Shown here: one piece after another, positions 12,047-25,028 of the stretch | How positions within the stretch are numbered: the stretch's first letter is position 1 | How the letters are laid out: each line of letters opens with the position of its first letter | Source of the DNA: Owenia fusiformis | Taxonomy: Eukaryota > Annelida > Polychaeta > Sabellida > Oweniidae | Direction: 5' to 3' | Assembly: GCA_903813345.2 (NCBI GenBank) | Contig: CAIIXF020000013.1 | Coordinates: 282,805 to 346,804 of the forward strand | Length of the DNA stretch: 64,000 nt | Translations under genes and position numbers: made by a program | Notes under the pieces: generated by a model | The model's input: the letters and a program-made list of their open reading frames with translations, nothing else | Told to the model about the DNA's origin: nothing | The model's database searches: none

Positions 12047-13697
12047 AAGTAATAATCTGATCAAAAATTCCCGATCCCCGCAGGGTATTTCCTAAGGAAA
12101 AATTGCTTGCCGGACATACGGACCTGTGATTTCAGAATATCTCTGGTCTGTACCATCGTTTGTCGGACATAAGGACCTGAAATTTTAGAAAATTGTCTTA
12201 AACAAAAATGGCGGTCATAAAAAGGAAAATATATCGCTTTTCAAATCAGTTTTTTCATTTTTTTTCTTTTTCTATGAATGATATCAAATTTTCAAAGATT
12301 GTATCATTTAGAGCAATATATAGGGCACATTTTCTGAAAAATTCAAAAGATTCTGTTCAGTGACCTTCCCTACGCTCCTACTTTTAGCTATTTTTCAGAC
12401 ACATTTTCAAAGGGCTAAAAAGGTGATTTCATCATGTTTAGGGTCATTCTGACCATGAACATTGTGATGCTGGTCCTGAAAATGGTATTTGGAACTAGTT
12501 AAATTGACTGGAGGTCAAACCAGAACTCTGTTATCTTTGTTCAAAAAATGTCCAAAAATGCAAAAAAAATTGTCACTTCCTGTTTTGTCATTTCCTGTTA
12601 ACTTCCATAGCACCTTAAGGAGTCCGAAATACATAAACATGATAACGCTAATTAATTCAACTCAAACATAAGGAAAGTAAAAGAACATGAAGTCAACTAC
12701 CTTGGAGAAGATGTGTATGAAGTGAAACTGACACATAATCATCAATATTTGAGTTATATTGTGCAAATTACCCTTGCCGATAAACCGGAAGTGAAAATCG
12801 AAAATGAAATTTCTTTATAATCTACATGATTTGGTGTCTTTGAACAGGTAAATTATAGCAATTATTAAATATTTATGGTCATGATCGTTAATATGATTTT
12901 AAGCAGAGTTTGAGCTCCCCTAGGAACCCTCAGGTGTTCTACGTTTACGAAATTAATGACAAAAGTCAAGAGAATAAATGTAATGTCAAAGATTATAGGG
13001 GATTTCCCTTGTGCATGACCTTCACGCTGTTGCCGATATTACAAAACAACGATCCGAAATTTACCTCTTGTCTTGAAAACAAAATGTATTTGCAAAATTT
13101 GAAACATTTTATTTAATTTTTGCAGTAATCAGAGTTGTCATTAGTTTATACTTTGGAAAAGTCAGCTTCCAATCGTCGGACATGACTTGGAAAGTATGTT
13201 TACATGTCCAGTTAAGCCATCGGTCACGCGGTCCGGTAATTTTCAATTTTTACAGGACCGTACGAAAATTGGTCGGTCTGGTCCGACGGTCCGGCGCTTA
13301 GGAAATACACTGGATCCCCGGGCCCAGACCCTCGTTAGCAGGCAAATGCTCATGATTGTTGAGGAATACACGTGCAGTACTTTCTTTTTATCAATATTTA
13401 ATTTGGGAACGTACTACTTTTTCGAAAGTGCTCTATGCTTAAATGGTACTTTATGCAATAACATATTTTATATATATCCCTATATAAGGCAAACTATATT
13501 GGCTTTTTACTTTAATACCTCCCTCCATTTATTCTGATTGAACTATAACAAGGCAAGGAATACAAGTAGAATGCGGAAGTGCAACTTTTTTAAGAGGGCC
13601 AGGGCGAGAGCAAGCTCGACAAAAAACTATTTCGGCAAAAATCCTCACTCACAGGAACGTGCAAATCAAATACCTATCCCTGGGGACAATATTACGA
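12047..13697. other. 1.65-kb segment present only in the left arm
   Basis: The right arm joins the two flanks directly near 41333-41342. The ends show no convincing inverted repeat or target duplication, so this is either an unclassified insertion or a deletion in the other arm. It contains GGACC/GGTCC-rich sequence at 13190-13340. The frame at 13187-13537 has no protein signature I recognise. Confidence 0.55.
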
Positions 13698-13768
13698 ATC
13701 AAATTCCCCAACCTCCCTGCGTGGTGGGTCTCAGGCAAACTTTTGAATGGTGCATTATTTAAACTTAA

Positions 13769-14279
13769 AGGACAACTGAAATAGCTTTTCTCAACTTGCA
13801 GCTACAAAAATGCGGTTTTCTCTATTGTAAGCCCATTGTAGAGTTCTTGCGATAGCCATTATAAAATAAATATTAGATAACTGCTAACGGTCATAGATAA
13901 CGAAATAAAACTAACTGATAAATCAAATTGGCCCCCACGTGATTAGTAACGTCATATACAAATTATAGCTTTGGTTTATTGGTTCCATAGTAATCACAAC
14001 GTCACGGCAACCATAGGATTGTTGTGTAAACAAATAACAAAACATTTTGGCATTATGACGTCATGATCTAATGGACCAAATCGGTCCACGTGGGGGCCAG
14101 TGAGAGATCACGTGGGGGCCAATAACTTCACAACCAATTCGAATATTGCTTATTAAGCAGCTATAACGATCGTTAGAGTGAAATAGTTTTCACACTACTG
14201 ATTAGAAAACATGTCCAAATACATCTATCAAAAAATTGTATTGATTCCATTAGGTTAAAAATACCATTTCATATCTGCT
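13769..14279. mobile_element. 511-bp MITE with TTAA target duplication (left arm only)
   Basis: Flanked by TTAA at 13765-13768 and 14280-14283; the right arm has a single TTAA at the same place (about 41261-41275). Imperfect inverted ends, AGGACAACTGAAATAG and AGCAGATATGAAATGG (reversed), match at 11 of 16 positions. A TTAA target is typical of piggyBac- or Kolobok-mobilised elements. Confidence 0.8.
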
Positions 14280-14295
14280 TTAATTAAATTTCTTA

Positions 14296-17200
14296 TAGCG
14301 GGGTCAGATGTCCTTTTTTTGTTCGGCTTTTTCAGGAAAGCAACAAACTTGGCACAGTTGTAGAATCATATGATATGAGTAAAAAATGATTTCAGGGCAA
14401 GTGATTTGGGGTGGTCTTCATGGATTTTTTAGCCTCTGACCCCCCACCCCTACCAGACTGGGAGGGGTATATTATTAAAATTAAATAAAAATGGTTTTAA
14501 AGTATTTTTCTTTAAATGACTTCATTTGGTGATTGCTTTGAGCCTTGAAATTGTGTAAAACCCAATTAAGAAGTTGTCTGTAGCAAGAAAAACTCATTTA
14601 ACCCAATTATCTAAGAATAATTTGTTGTTTAAAGGGCCAAATACGGAACATCCAGTACTGTATTTCAAGAATGTGATGTCTGATAGTCCTGAAAAAATTC
14701 ATAGTAGTAGAGGTTTAAGTGTTTATCACAGATAGAAAATATACCACGGTTGGCTCATGTATTTTTTGAGAAAAAAATTCTCGAAATTTCAATTTTTAAG
14801 TGCATGCAGCTCAGGGGTAACCTTATTTTACCTTAATAATTTTTAAAATATGCAATGTATGCATCTCATATGAGGTCAAAATGGTGCATAGAGCATTGTT
14901 TTGTCATATTATTCCTAATAAGATGTAAAAAAATTATTGGAAATTTTTCAAAAATCCATTTTCACTTCTAAAAGGCCAGGGGTAACCATATTTTACCTTA
15001 ATAATTTTCAAGATATGTAATATATGCATCTCAAATTAGCTCAAAATGGTGCATATTGCTTTGTTTTATCAGATTACCCTTGATTAGATGTAGAAAAATG
15101 ATTTTACATTTCTTAAAAATCTAAATTTTCATTTTAGCTTATTGTGGCCTATGGGTAGCCATATTTTACCTTAATAATTTTCAAAGTACAAGACATATGC
15201 ATCTCAAATGAGCTTTAAAGGGTTTTTTAATCTTCTTTTGTCATATATTATTTCTAGGGAATGTAAAAAAAAACTTGAAAAAATGATATTTTCATATTAG
15301 GCCATAAGAATTAGATTCTCTGGTTTGCGTCCTGGCAAAATCCAAATCATGCAAGGGTACAAGGAAACAAACACAAACTCAAAAAAAAAACACAAACTTG
15401 TTTGCTGAGAAATGTATACATTTTATGGGCATTAAAAGGAATGACATACCAATTTGCAGTGATACAAACACAGATCTATACGTTTATACAATATCTTTAA
15501 ATATAGGTATTATTCAAGGGTAAAAATAAAAAAATGTATGCCTAAGTAATCAATAACACTGTCAATTTTGACGCACATCAATTTATCCGCCATTTCGTCT
15601 GATTCTGATTAAATGAAATGCGATGTTACTTTCAGACCCTTGTGGTTGCTATTTGGATGTGTTTTTTTTTTCTGATTTAGTCAAAATCATGCAAGCAAGG
15701 GGAAGCAAAACAAAGAATCTAATTCTTATGGCCTTAGCTTTTGATGCCATAATAATTTAAATAAAGATATATCACACTTGTTACTCAAACGAGCTCAAAA
15801 TGTTGATTATAGTCAAGTTTTGCCTTCTGAAATAAGAAAGAATTATAAAAAATCTCAACATCCATTTATTTATTTATATAAAGAATCACAACATCCATTT
15901 ATTCCTTTTTAGTACCACTAGCTCAATACTGTACTATAGTTTTATCGAGCACTTTTCTAAGATTTGAAAATGTTTGACAGTCCAGTTTGTACTGAGTAGT
16001 AGCATTGTTAAGATTCTATGTATAATCATTTGAAAATATAATCCAAATCCATAAAACATAATCAAACAGGTCAGGATTTATAGATTCTGACAGTCTCCCC
16101 TACGGCTACATAGCCCAGAGCAAATGAGATATGATTTCAAACATTTGCATATGTTCCCTCAACACTCCTTAAACATCAAACAAGTTTTTTGCATGCCTCT
16201 TTTGTTATTATACAGATATCCGCCTCATAGGACCTACATTTTCATATGTTGTGGCCTCAGTATCAGCAGTGGGAGTAGTCCAACCACATTCATGTGGTGA
16301 TAGAAACTGTGGGTGAGCATGCATCAGAATAACAAATGACTCTACAACTGCTTTTTCTAAAAAAGATTCAAAGTTTAAAAACAACTGCAATAGCTCTGGG
16401 TATACACCTTCCATTCCTTCAAATCAGATGATTTAGAGAAGTAGTAGAATGCAAAGGTGACATATCAAATCCATTGATTGCATGAAAAATTTGGAGAGCT
16501 AAGCTTTGGTCATGGCCAAGTGGTCTTGTAATATTGTGGGCAGGTAGATATTGGAAGGATTTCCCCTTACCATATGCAATCCAAATTGACATTTTCAGTT
16601 TTACTACATCAAAATCAATTGTTAGGCAATGATTGAAGCAGTCTCTCGTATGGAGAAATATCCTTGATGGCGCCTAAGACATTGCATTACTTGGTCACTA
16701 TCATCTTGCCATGTTCTTGAGGGTTTCAGTGTTGATGCCTGGAAGGAGGACAGCTCCCTCTTGTTCCCACTACATCTTGGATTGCATTTGGTAAAAGAAA
16801 ATCCATTCAATAACTATCTGTGCATGATATTGCAAGATCAATTGGCCATGACCAAAGTTTAGTCCTCCCCATTTTTCATTCAATCATTCTATGCGATGTC
16901 ACATCTGCATTTAACTACTACTCTAAATCATCTGATTTGGAGGAATGGAAGGTGTACCCAGAGGTGATGCAAGTGTTCTTAAACCTAATATCTTTATATA
17001 ATTCTTCATTGATTTATCATTTTATATCTCAGTATGAATATATGAACATATGAATATGACAAAATGCCATTTTGAGCTTATTTAAGTTGCAAATGTGACA
17101 TATCTTGAAAATTATTATAGTAAAATTAGGCCACCTATAACCAGTCGAAAGCTAAATCAAAATCTGATCATTTTTTCCATCTCCTTAGAAATGATATGAC

Positions 17201-18648
17201 AAAACAAGATTATATACACCATTTCAAGCTCATTTGAGATGCATATATGTAACATACATTGAAAATTATCATCTTAAGTATGGTTACCCCTGGGCTGTCA
17301 AAAGCTCAAATATAAAATTTAGATTTTTAGATATTAGATATTTAGAAATGTCAAATTATGTTTTTATATATCATTAGGGGAAATATGATAACAAGACTTC
17401 TGGTATATGAACCACTTTGAGCTCATTTTAGATGCATATGTAATAATATGTAATTATTTTGTTAAAAATATGGTCAAATAGAAAATTCAGATTTTTAAGA
17501 AATATTTGGGGTATGATAAAACAAGACTATATGCACCATTTTGAGCTCATTTGAGATGCATATATTACATATCTTGAAAATTATTATGCTAAAATATGGT
17601 TACCCCTGGACCATCTGAAGCTTAAATGAAAATTTAGAGTTTTAAGAATTATCAATCATTTTTCTACATCTTATTAGGGTTAATATGATTAAAAAGACTA
17701 GATGCACCATATTGAGCTCATTTGAGGTGGATATATTACATATTTTAAAAATTATTAAGGTACAATATGGTTACCACTGGCCCTTCAGAAGCGAAAATGA
17801 AAATTAGATTAAAAAAAAAATTCCAATCTTTTTTTACTTCTAATTAGCAATATTATGACAAAACAAGACTAGATGCACCATTTTGAGCTCATTTGAGATG
17901 GATATATTACATATTTTGAAAATTATTAAGGTACAATATGGTTACCCCTGGCCATTCAGAATCGAAAATGAAAATTTGAATTTTTTTTGATTCCAATCTT
18001 TTTTGTACATCTAATTAGCAATAATATGACAAAACAAGACTAGAAGCACCATTCTGAGCTCATATGAGATGCATACATTGACTATCTTAAAAATTATTGA
18101 GGTAAGATAAGGTTACCCCTGAGCCAAATGCACCAAAAAATTGAAATTTCGATATTTTTTTTCTCTGAGAATACATCAGCTACTAAAGCAATATTTTCTA
18201 TCTGCAATAAACACTTATACTTCTATTACTGTGAATTTTTTTAAGGCTATTAGTTATCACATTCTTGAAATACAGTAATCGACGTCCCTTATTTGGCCCT
18301 TTAAATAATGAATTTTTCCTGGATAATTGGGTTTAAATGTATTTTCCTCACTAAATACCACTTCTAAAATGAGTTTTACATCATTTCAAGGCTCAAAGCA
18401 ATCACCAAATGAAGTCATTTAAACAAAAATACTTTAAAACCATTTTTATTTATTTTTTATAATTTACCCCTCCCCACCTGATAGGGGTGGGGGTCAGAGG
18501 TAAAAAAATCCATGAAGACCACCCCCAACCACTTGCCCTGAAATCATTTTCCACTCAAATCATATGTTTCTACAAATGTGCCAAGTTTGTTGCTTTCCTG
18601 AAAAAGCCGAACAAAAAAGGGGTTATATCTGGACATCTGATCCCGCTA
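14296..18648. mobile_element. 4.35-kb foldback element with TTA duplication, PIF/Harbinger-like (left arm only)
   Basis: Termini TAGCGGGGTCAGATGTCC and its near-perfect inverse (17 of 18) are flanked by TTA at 14293-14295 and 18649-18651; the right arm keeps the single-TTA empty site. The inverted arms run inward for several hundred bases. They carry subterminal repeats of about 100-160 bp containing 'GGTTACCCCTGG' and 'GAGCTCATTTGAGATGCATA', with four or so copies on the left and about six on the right, pointing inward. The core (15740-17050) has no transposase. A 3-bp TWA-type target suggests mobilisation by a PIF/Harbinger transposase. Confidence 0.88.
15300..15733. mobile_element. Nested 434-bp Tourist-like MITE
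   Basis: Perfect 20-bp inverted ends (GGCCATAAGAATTAGATTCT), continuing imperfectly to about 33 bp, flanked by TTA at 15297-15299 and 15734-15736. It interrupts one of the subterminal repeat units of the 4.35-kb element, so it inserted later. No coding sequence. Confidence 0.88.
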
Positions 18649-18848
18649 TTATGGAAAATTGTCAACAGAATTCTATTATGTCATCAAGTCTTTTAGTGGT
18701 TAAATATGCAAATCTCTCTATTGCATCATCTAGGGGAACCTATAACAATAAGCCTTTAATTAAAAATGGAAGCCTAAAATAAAAGAAAAAAAACACAAAA
18801 TTCATTCCTTAAAGAGGAAATTATGTCCTCTAAAATAAACAGTATGAT

Positions 18849-20754
18849 TAGAGAGCTTTCGATAAAAGTTGTTTCAAAAACGTATATGGTATGTAAACTT
18901 TGACTTTAAAGGGTCTTGTCACACTAAAATCAATTTGAAATTTGAAATTGATTTTCATGTACTTTGTTGACATAAATAGTTTCCCAATTCTATACCTCAT
19001 TCATCAATCAGTGACTGTGATTGTGATATCTGTAACATCATTGTAATCTGTACATTATCAACTCAATACCTAGCTCTTGTGACGTGGTGTACTACACACA
19101 AGACTATTTAACGTGGTTCATCACACAGCAGAGTAGATTATTTCACAGTTCTCAGTGATCCCCACAGCATTAAAGCAAGTGGGCACAGCCCCCATCTGAG
19201 ATTTTTAAAACATGCTTGCACTCACCTGAAAATCCATTTGCACCAACTTGAAAATGAGAAAAATCATGAGAAATGGGCACATTTTGACCAATTTTGGTCT
19301 GAATTGTGAGAATGAGAATTTTGCACCCACTTGACAAAACAATATCGTACCTAAAACACAGCATTGTGGTCTTGTTGACCAAGAAAGCAAGATGGCCACA
19401 GAAAAGTTAATCAGCTCTAGAACTTATCACTGTGTAACATATGTAAAAATTTGAACGGTTGGGCTGGAAACCTGTAGACAAGTCTTGAAAGTGAAGATTT
19501 TGGGACGTAAATCCAAAATGGCCACCTTAAAATTTACCCAGAATGCCCAAAAACCAATCAGTTCTTGACTTTGATATGTAGAAACATCCCTGGAAATTTC
19601 AGATGAATCCCTCAAATGGTTTGGCTGAAAATCTGTAGACAAGTCTTGAAAGTGAAGATTTTAGAACGGAAAATCCAAAATGGCCACCTTAAAATTTAAT
19701 TAACCAGAATGCCCAAAAACTAATCAGTTCTTGACATTGATATGTAGAAACATCCCTGAAAATTTCAGATGAATCCCTCAAAAGGTTTGGCTGGAAACCT
19801 GTAGACAAGTCTTGAAAGTAAAGATTTTAGGACGTAAAAAATCAAAAATGGCCACCTTAAAATTTACCCAGAATGCCCAAAAACTAATCAGTTCTTGACG
19901 TTGATATGTAGAAACATCCCCAAAAATTTCAGATGAATCCCTCAAATGGTTTGGCTGAAAACCTGTAGACAAGTCTTGGAATTGAAGATTTTAGGACAGA
20001 AAATCCAAAATGGCCACCTTAAAATTTACCCAGAATGCCAAAAAACTAATCAGTTCTTGATGTTGATATGTAGAAACATCCCTGTAAATATCAGATGAAT
20101 CCCTCAAATGGTTTGGCTGGAAACCTGTAGACAAGCTGAAAAGTGAGACACCGGCCGCCTGCCAAGCTGACTACAATATCGTACCTCTTGTTAGGTACGA
20201 TAAAAAAACTGTGGAGAACACTGGTTCTTATAAAAGTTTAAGTTGAGATATAAGTTTAGAATGTATAAAAAGGTATATAGTAGACAATGATTGTAAACTT
20301 ATAAATTGGATCTACATTTAAAGCCTAACATACGCATGATCCCTATTCAAAAAAATTAATAAGCTGAATATGCAAAGTATCCAATCAAACACGTCGACTA
20401 CCATTTTGATATATTAATCAATCCAATCTGTGCTAGCGATTTCTGGAGCGAGCCATTTGTTGCATAATAAACTCTCTCACCAGTATCTGTACAGGGTGTT
20501 TCATAATGTTCATCCCCAAATTAGGATAGACTTTAATGTATATATCATATAGGAATTCCTATTTCATTTTAGACCAAGACATCTCACACATGTGATAATA
20601 AAAGTCACAAATGGTTTGCATTTGAATATTATGTTATGTCCAACCTCTGGAGATTTTTGAGTTATAGCTTTCATAATGTAGCACTCTGTATTTTTATTTA
20701 GAAGCACAAGTTTATGTACAAGTTGACTAAATAACTTACATCGAAAGCTCTCTA
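18849..20754. mobile_element. 1.9-kb inverted-end element carrying a 162-bp array, left-arm copy
   Basis: Ends TAGAGAGCTTTCGATAAAAG and TAGAGAGCTTTCGATGTAAG (reversed) enclose a 162-bp tandem array bracketed by 'ATCGTACC' motifs (19350 and 20177). Mirror copy at 33515-35424; an array-free diverged relative at about 49080-49763. No transposase is visible, so it is non-autonomous. The target duplication could not be fixed. Confidence 0.7.
19440..20150. repeat. 162-bp tandem array, left arm
   Basis: About four and a half units; the phase marker GGCCACC occurs at 19520, 19682, 19850 and 20012 (spacings 162, 168, 162). Unit words are 'TTGTCTACAGGTTTCCAGCC', 'GGCATTCTGGGTAAATTTTA' and 'AAAATGGCCACC' on one strand or the other. 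Related units occur at 29060-29480, 34150-34830, 54150-54790 and 56160-56340. Confidence 0.88.
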
Positions 20755-21649
20755 TTGATCGATCTGAAGCTGCAAAGATATCCAAAACAATATAAAGTCA
20801 AATCAATGCAATTTTTCTTAAATACCTCTTGAGCTCTATTTGTGTGGCTCAACTAACAACTTCATAAAATTTTAAGTCCATCGACCTTAGTTACTGATGC
20901 CCATATTTCATAAGCTGAAATCAGTAGATAACTGGCAGAGAGTCTGGTTGAGAAACATTGAGTGTGTGTGTGAATAGAGCCTTCAATTTGTGTTAATCTT
21001 TCACATTCATTATGATATACTGTACTTGTATCTTAGCATATTGCTTGAGCTACATCAAGCATGAAATCCCTACCTAACCTATTACTAGCTATGCTTAAAT
21101 GGTAACAAATACATTACTTTTATTGCAACAATAAAGGTTTTCATTGACACAAAGTTACACTATCCATGCTCTACATATAGCAAAGAGCAGCTGGAATATT
21201 TCAGGCCTGTGGGGCTACACCATAGTACTTGATGGTCCTGTGAAGAAGCAGATCTGACTCTTTTTTGTTCTTCACTCGTCATTCCACAGTTTCTGCTGCT
21301 GATTTTGTAACTCTTATACAGAATTTTATTCCTACCCTCTGTTCAATTTTATCAATTTGAAAAAGTTCTGGTAGCATATTTGACAGACAAAAAAGGATGA
21401 GATGCAAACAACTTTACTCTGTTTTGAATAAAATTAGTTAAAGCACTCATTCTCAAAATCATCAATTTTAGGGGATTTTTTCAAATGTTGCCCTTGCACT
21501 TTTTAACATGACTTTAGCTTTCAAATAATACTGCAGCTTGGGCTGTATTCAAATATCTGTGTTTTAAATTGATGCCCTTGTGCCTTTCAATATTGAGTTT
21601 ATACTTTCAAATGTTGACTCGTGTGCTTTTATTGAACATTTGTGTTTTG

Positions 21650-21800
21650 AAATGTTGCCCTTGTGCCTGAGCTTTCAAATTTTGCGCTTATGCCTTTTAA
21701 TATCGATTCCGTCTTTTCCAATTTTGCCCTTATGCCTTTAAATATTGATTTTGTCCTTTCAAATTTTGCCCTAATGCAAATTTTGCCAATTGTGCTTTCA
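21650..21800. repeat. 42-bp tandem repeat, left arm
   Basis: A 42-bp unit with 'AATTTTGCCCTTATGCCTTT' is embedded in a looser array of related words from about 21490 to 21840. The right-arm mirror (32150-32300) has one more unit, so copy number differs between the arms. The open frames across it are translations of the repeat, not genes. Confidence 0.75.
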
Positions 21801-23389
21801 ATCAAATATCTGTTTTTGAAATGTTGCCCTTGTGCATTAAATATTTGCATTTATTAATGTTATCACACACATTTTAATTTAAGCAACATGTATGATTAAT
21901 TCTCCAATTTGTTTACTACCGCCTTAAATATACATGCAATTTATCTTGCAATAAATCTGTGACATCGTATCAAATGATGAATTTACTTAAGATCCAAAAT
22001 GCTAAATTATTTAAATTCTCAAAAATGTTGAAATTCTCCAAATTCCAAAACTTTGCATGCATCTCATCCTTGAACTACTTATTCCCTTACAGAATTTACA
22101 CATTGTTTTTGGAAACTTAGAAATACATTTTAAATGTTATATTTAATTTCAACACCTATTAAACCATCCATCTAATAGTTATCTATCTACTCTATCAGGC
22201 TAATACATGAACTTCCCTAAACAATACTGTTAAGAGAAAATTTAAATGTCTATTGTAAGGTGGGTTATGTATGTTGTGTAAGCATATCTATCCTCCACAA
22301 AGAGACATGGCAGTTTCCTAATTTCTCTTAAAAATTTTCAAACACTTCAATTTTAATACAAATTTAATTATTGCAAATATTTTCAGAAAAATATTATAAT
22401 ACTGAACATTAGCCCTAATTAAAAGTTTCCGCAAGTGCATGACGAGCCAAATTTGGTGATCTGTCAACTCGATCAACTCAACTGTTAGCTTCAGATTTAT
22501 TTTAACAGGTTCATAAACAAACAAAATAGTGAACAAATACAACTAGAAAGCAACACAAAAACATTTTTATCTTATTATCTTAGTGTAGAGGATAGATGGA
22601 GCTGAGTTTGGATGGACTCTCTGCCAGGAAGAAAATTATACATACCATTCCCCGTCAATAACCACTACTGGAACATCTGCTTCCACTACTGCTCTCAGCT
22701 TATACAAACCGCTTATTATCCAGTTCCAGGACTATACATGTATGTGAGGATAAGGTTGTAGTATATTGATAGGCCAGCTTACACTTACCAATAACTCCAA
22801 CTACTATGTCTCAGGATGTAGGGCTAGAAAAACAAATTGATTTGAATTAAAAACAAGACATATGGTGATATCACCCTAGGAAGATGGTACTATCCAAAAA
22901 CAATGAGTGCAGGTATTATGTGCATGAGGTGAGTAAAAAAGTCGTTTTCAAATTTGATAATTTCATTAACTAAGGCTTAATGGGTACTCAATTTAACTCA
23001 TACATGTGTAGTGGACACCTTAGAATAAGGAAATTTGAAATTGAATTTGAAAATGCGTTGTTTATACACTATTTACAGCTTTCATTTAGTATTGATGATC
23101 AAAATGATCATTAGATTGTAGATAAAGAAAATTAGAATGTATGATAGTATTTGTGAAACAATGCATGTTGTTTTTTAACTGTATAATTATATGTTAATGT
23201 CTTGTAATTGATTTTGTAAGGAAACCAAGTGTTTGGTTTGAAACACAATAAAATCTTGAATCTTGAATCAAAATGACCTATTGGTACAAAATGGCATTCT
23301 TAAAGCCCCCATGTAAAGTTTAAACCACTTTGGCTTATATTGTAGTCTTACCCAATCTATTTATAATTCATCATTCATGCCTGTCCCTG

Positions 23390-23750
23390 AAGATGATATA
23401 TTGCTGAGGGACTGGATCAATATCCATTTAGCCATTTAAAGGGACAGTGCTTGTAAAGTAGTTTACATATTAATGAACACTTAAGTATTTTGAACAGAGA
23501 AACAAATGGATCAATCTATCTTTAATTCATTGTTCATGCCTGTCCATGATGATATATTGCTGAGGAACTTGATCAATATCCATTTAGCTTATGATTTAAA
23601 GGAACGCTGCTTGTAAGGTAGTTTTCATATTAATGAACATTAAAACATTTTAAATGAAGAAACAAATGGGTTAATCTATTTTTAATTCATCATTCATGCC
23701 TGTCCCTGGAGATGATATTTTGCTGAGGGACTGGATCAATATCCATTTAG
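23390..23750. repeat. 156-bp tandem array at inner end of left arm
   Basis: Three units marked by 'TTGCTGAGG' at 23401, 23557 and 23720. The right arm has about six units of the same sequence (29740-30590). Arm homology ends in this array. Confidence 0.85.
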
Positions 23751-24000
23751 CCATTTAAAGGGGCACTGCTTCTGAGATAGCTCTCACCCTGCTAGTAAGG
23801 TAATTCCCCAAAGAAATAATGAAACTAAGCCTTTTTAACTTGTAACCCCCCCCCCTGACACCTAATTATTTCATGCGAATTGGTTATTTTGAAAAATAAT
23901 GCTAATAAGATTGGAGAGTCTATCACCTTTTATTAACATTTGTTATTTGAAAATGCCAAATTAATATATAATATACTCGAAAGCCACAACTAGTCTAGTT
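23751..24000. other. Unique sequence between left arm and assembly gap
   Basis: About 250 bp with a poly-C run near 23860. I found no inverted counterpart of it in 24501-29740. Confidence 0.6.
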
Positions 24001-24500
24001 NNNNNNNNNNNNNNNNNNNNNNNNNNNNNNNNNNNNNNNNNNNNNNNNNNNNNNNNNNNNNNNNNNNNNNNNNNNNNNNNNNNNNNNNNNNNNNNNNNNN
24101 NNNNNNNNNNNNNNNNNNNNNNNNNNNNNNNNNNNNNNNNNNNNNNNNNNNNNNNNNNNNNNNNNNNNNNNNNNNNNNNNNNNNNNNNNNNNNNNNNNNN
24201 NNNNNNNNNNNNNNNNNNNNNNNNNNNNNNNNNNNNNNNNNNNNNNNNNNNNNNNNNNNNNNNNNNNNNNNNNNNNNNNNNNNNNNNNNNNNNNNNNNNN
24301 NNNNNNNNNNNNNNNNNNNNNNNNNNNNNNNNNNNNNNNNNNNNNNNNNNNNNNNNNNNNNNNNNNNNNNNNNNNNNNNNNNNNNNNNNNNNNNNNNNNN
24401 NNNNNNNNNNNNNNNNNNNNNNNNNNNNNNNNNNNNNNNNNNNNNNNNNNNNNNNNNNNNNNNNNNNNNNNNNNNNNNNNNNNNNNNNNNNNNNNNNNNN
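24001..24500. other. Assembly gap (500 N)
   Basis: Exactly 500 undetermined bases, a conventional fixed-size scaffold gap, so the true distance is unknown. Open frames reported across it are meaningless. Confidence 0.98.
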
Positions 24501-25028
24501 CTTGGCCGCAGATAAAAGACAATTTTTGTAAAATTTAATTCATGAAATCTCAAGTGTAACAATTTTTTCTCAATTTTATGGTCCCAGTATTTGGAGGTTT
24601 TCAGCACTTTAACAGCAATTTCCCCGGTTATAGTTGAGCTAGCTAGTTATACACATATTTTGGCAATTATTTTTATTCCTGCTTGGTCTCTCAATTGTGT
24701 ATGGGAATTAATTAGCGTGTTTAACTGACCACTTCCGGTCATTTCGTATATTTCTAATTTAATTAGTGGTTTCGTTTCACGTTTGGGTAGTTGACATCCA
24801 CTAAATCACCACCCATGTTTTTAGTGCGTCGAACCAACCAACCTTCGAACCGCTCATATCATACCGTTCAATACAGGTTAGTTTGTTTTTCTTTCTATCC
24901 AGTTTCAATAGATTAGTATAAATAACGATCTCAAGTATTGATTGAGTAGCTTTGGACTAGAATTAGCTTATATTTTTCGAGATATATGGAGTTCAATTTG
25001 AGAATTAAAATTTTGGAATTAGCCTAAG
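24501..25028. other. Spacer sequence without a recognised gene
   Basis: Non-repetitive as far as can be seen. 24800-24880 is less AT-rich and ends in 'ACAGGTTAGT', a possible splice donor of an untranslated first exon, but nothing confirms transcription. Confidence 0.3.

Larger units (their letters stand above)
3435..23745 (+). repeat. Left arm of giant inverted repeat
   Basis: Reads in the same order as the reverse complement of 29740-60500. Paired landmarks include 3435/60500, the exon 4933-5001/58959-59027, 7910-8173/57815-58090, 10141-10296/43084-43239 (identical by eye), 10682-11006/42388-42700, 18849-20754/33515-35424 and 21650-21800/32150-32300. Left-arm-only segments are 5191-6126, 6448-7549, about 12047-13697, 13769-14279 and 14296-18648. 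Stretches not listed separately (5004-5190, 6127-6447, 7550-8950, 9240-10681, 11760-12046, 20755-21640, 21810-23390) are arm sequence in which I see no gene. Confidence 0.93.

Noticed and set aside
21629-21850. Repetitive peptides read from 21629-21857 and 32075-32306 on both strands
   Set aside because: Produced by a 42-bp tandem repeat, which stays open on both strands because it contains few stop words.
23990-24607. Open frames of 175 and 205 codons across the first N run, and the similar 184-codon frame at 60474-61028
   Set aside because: Almost wholly undetermined bases.
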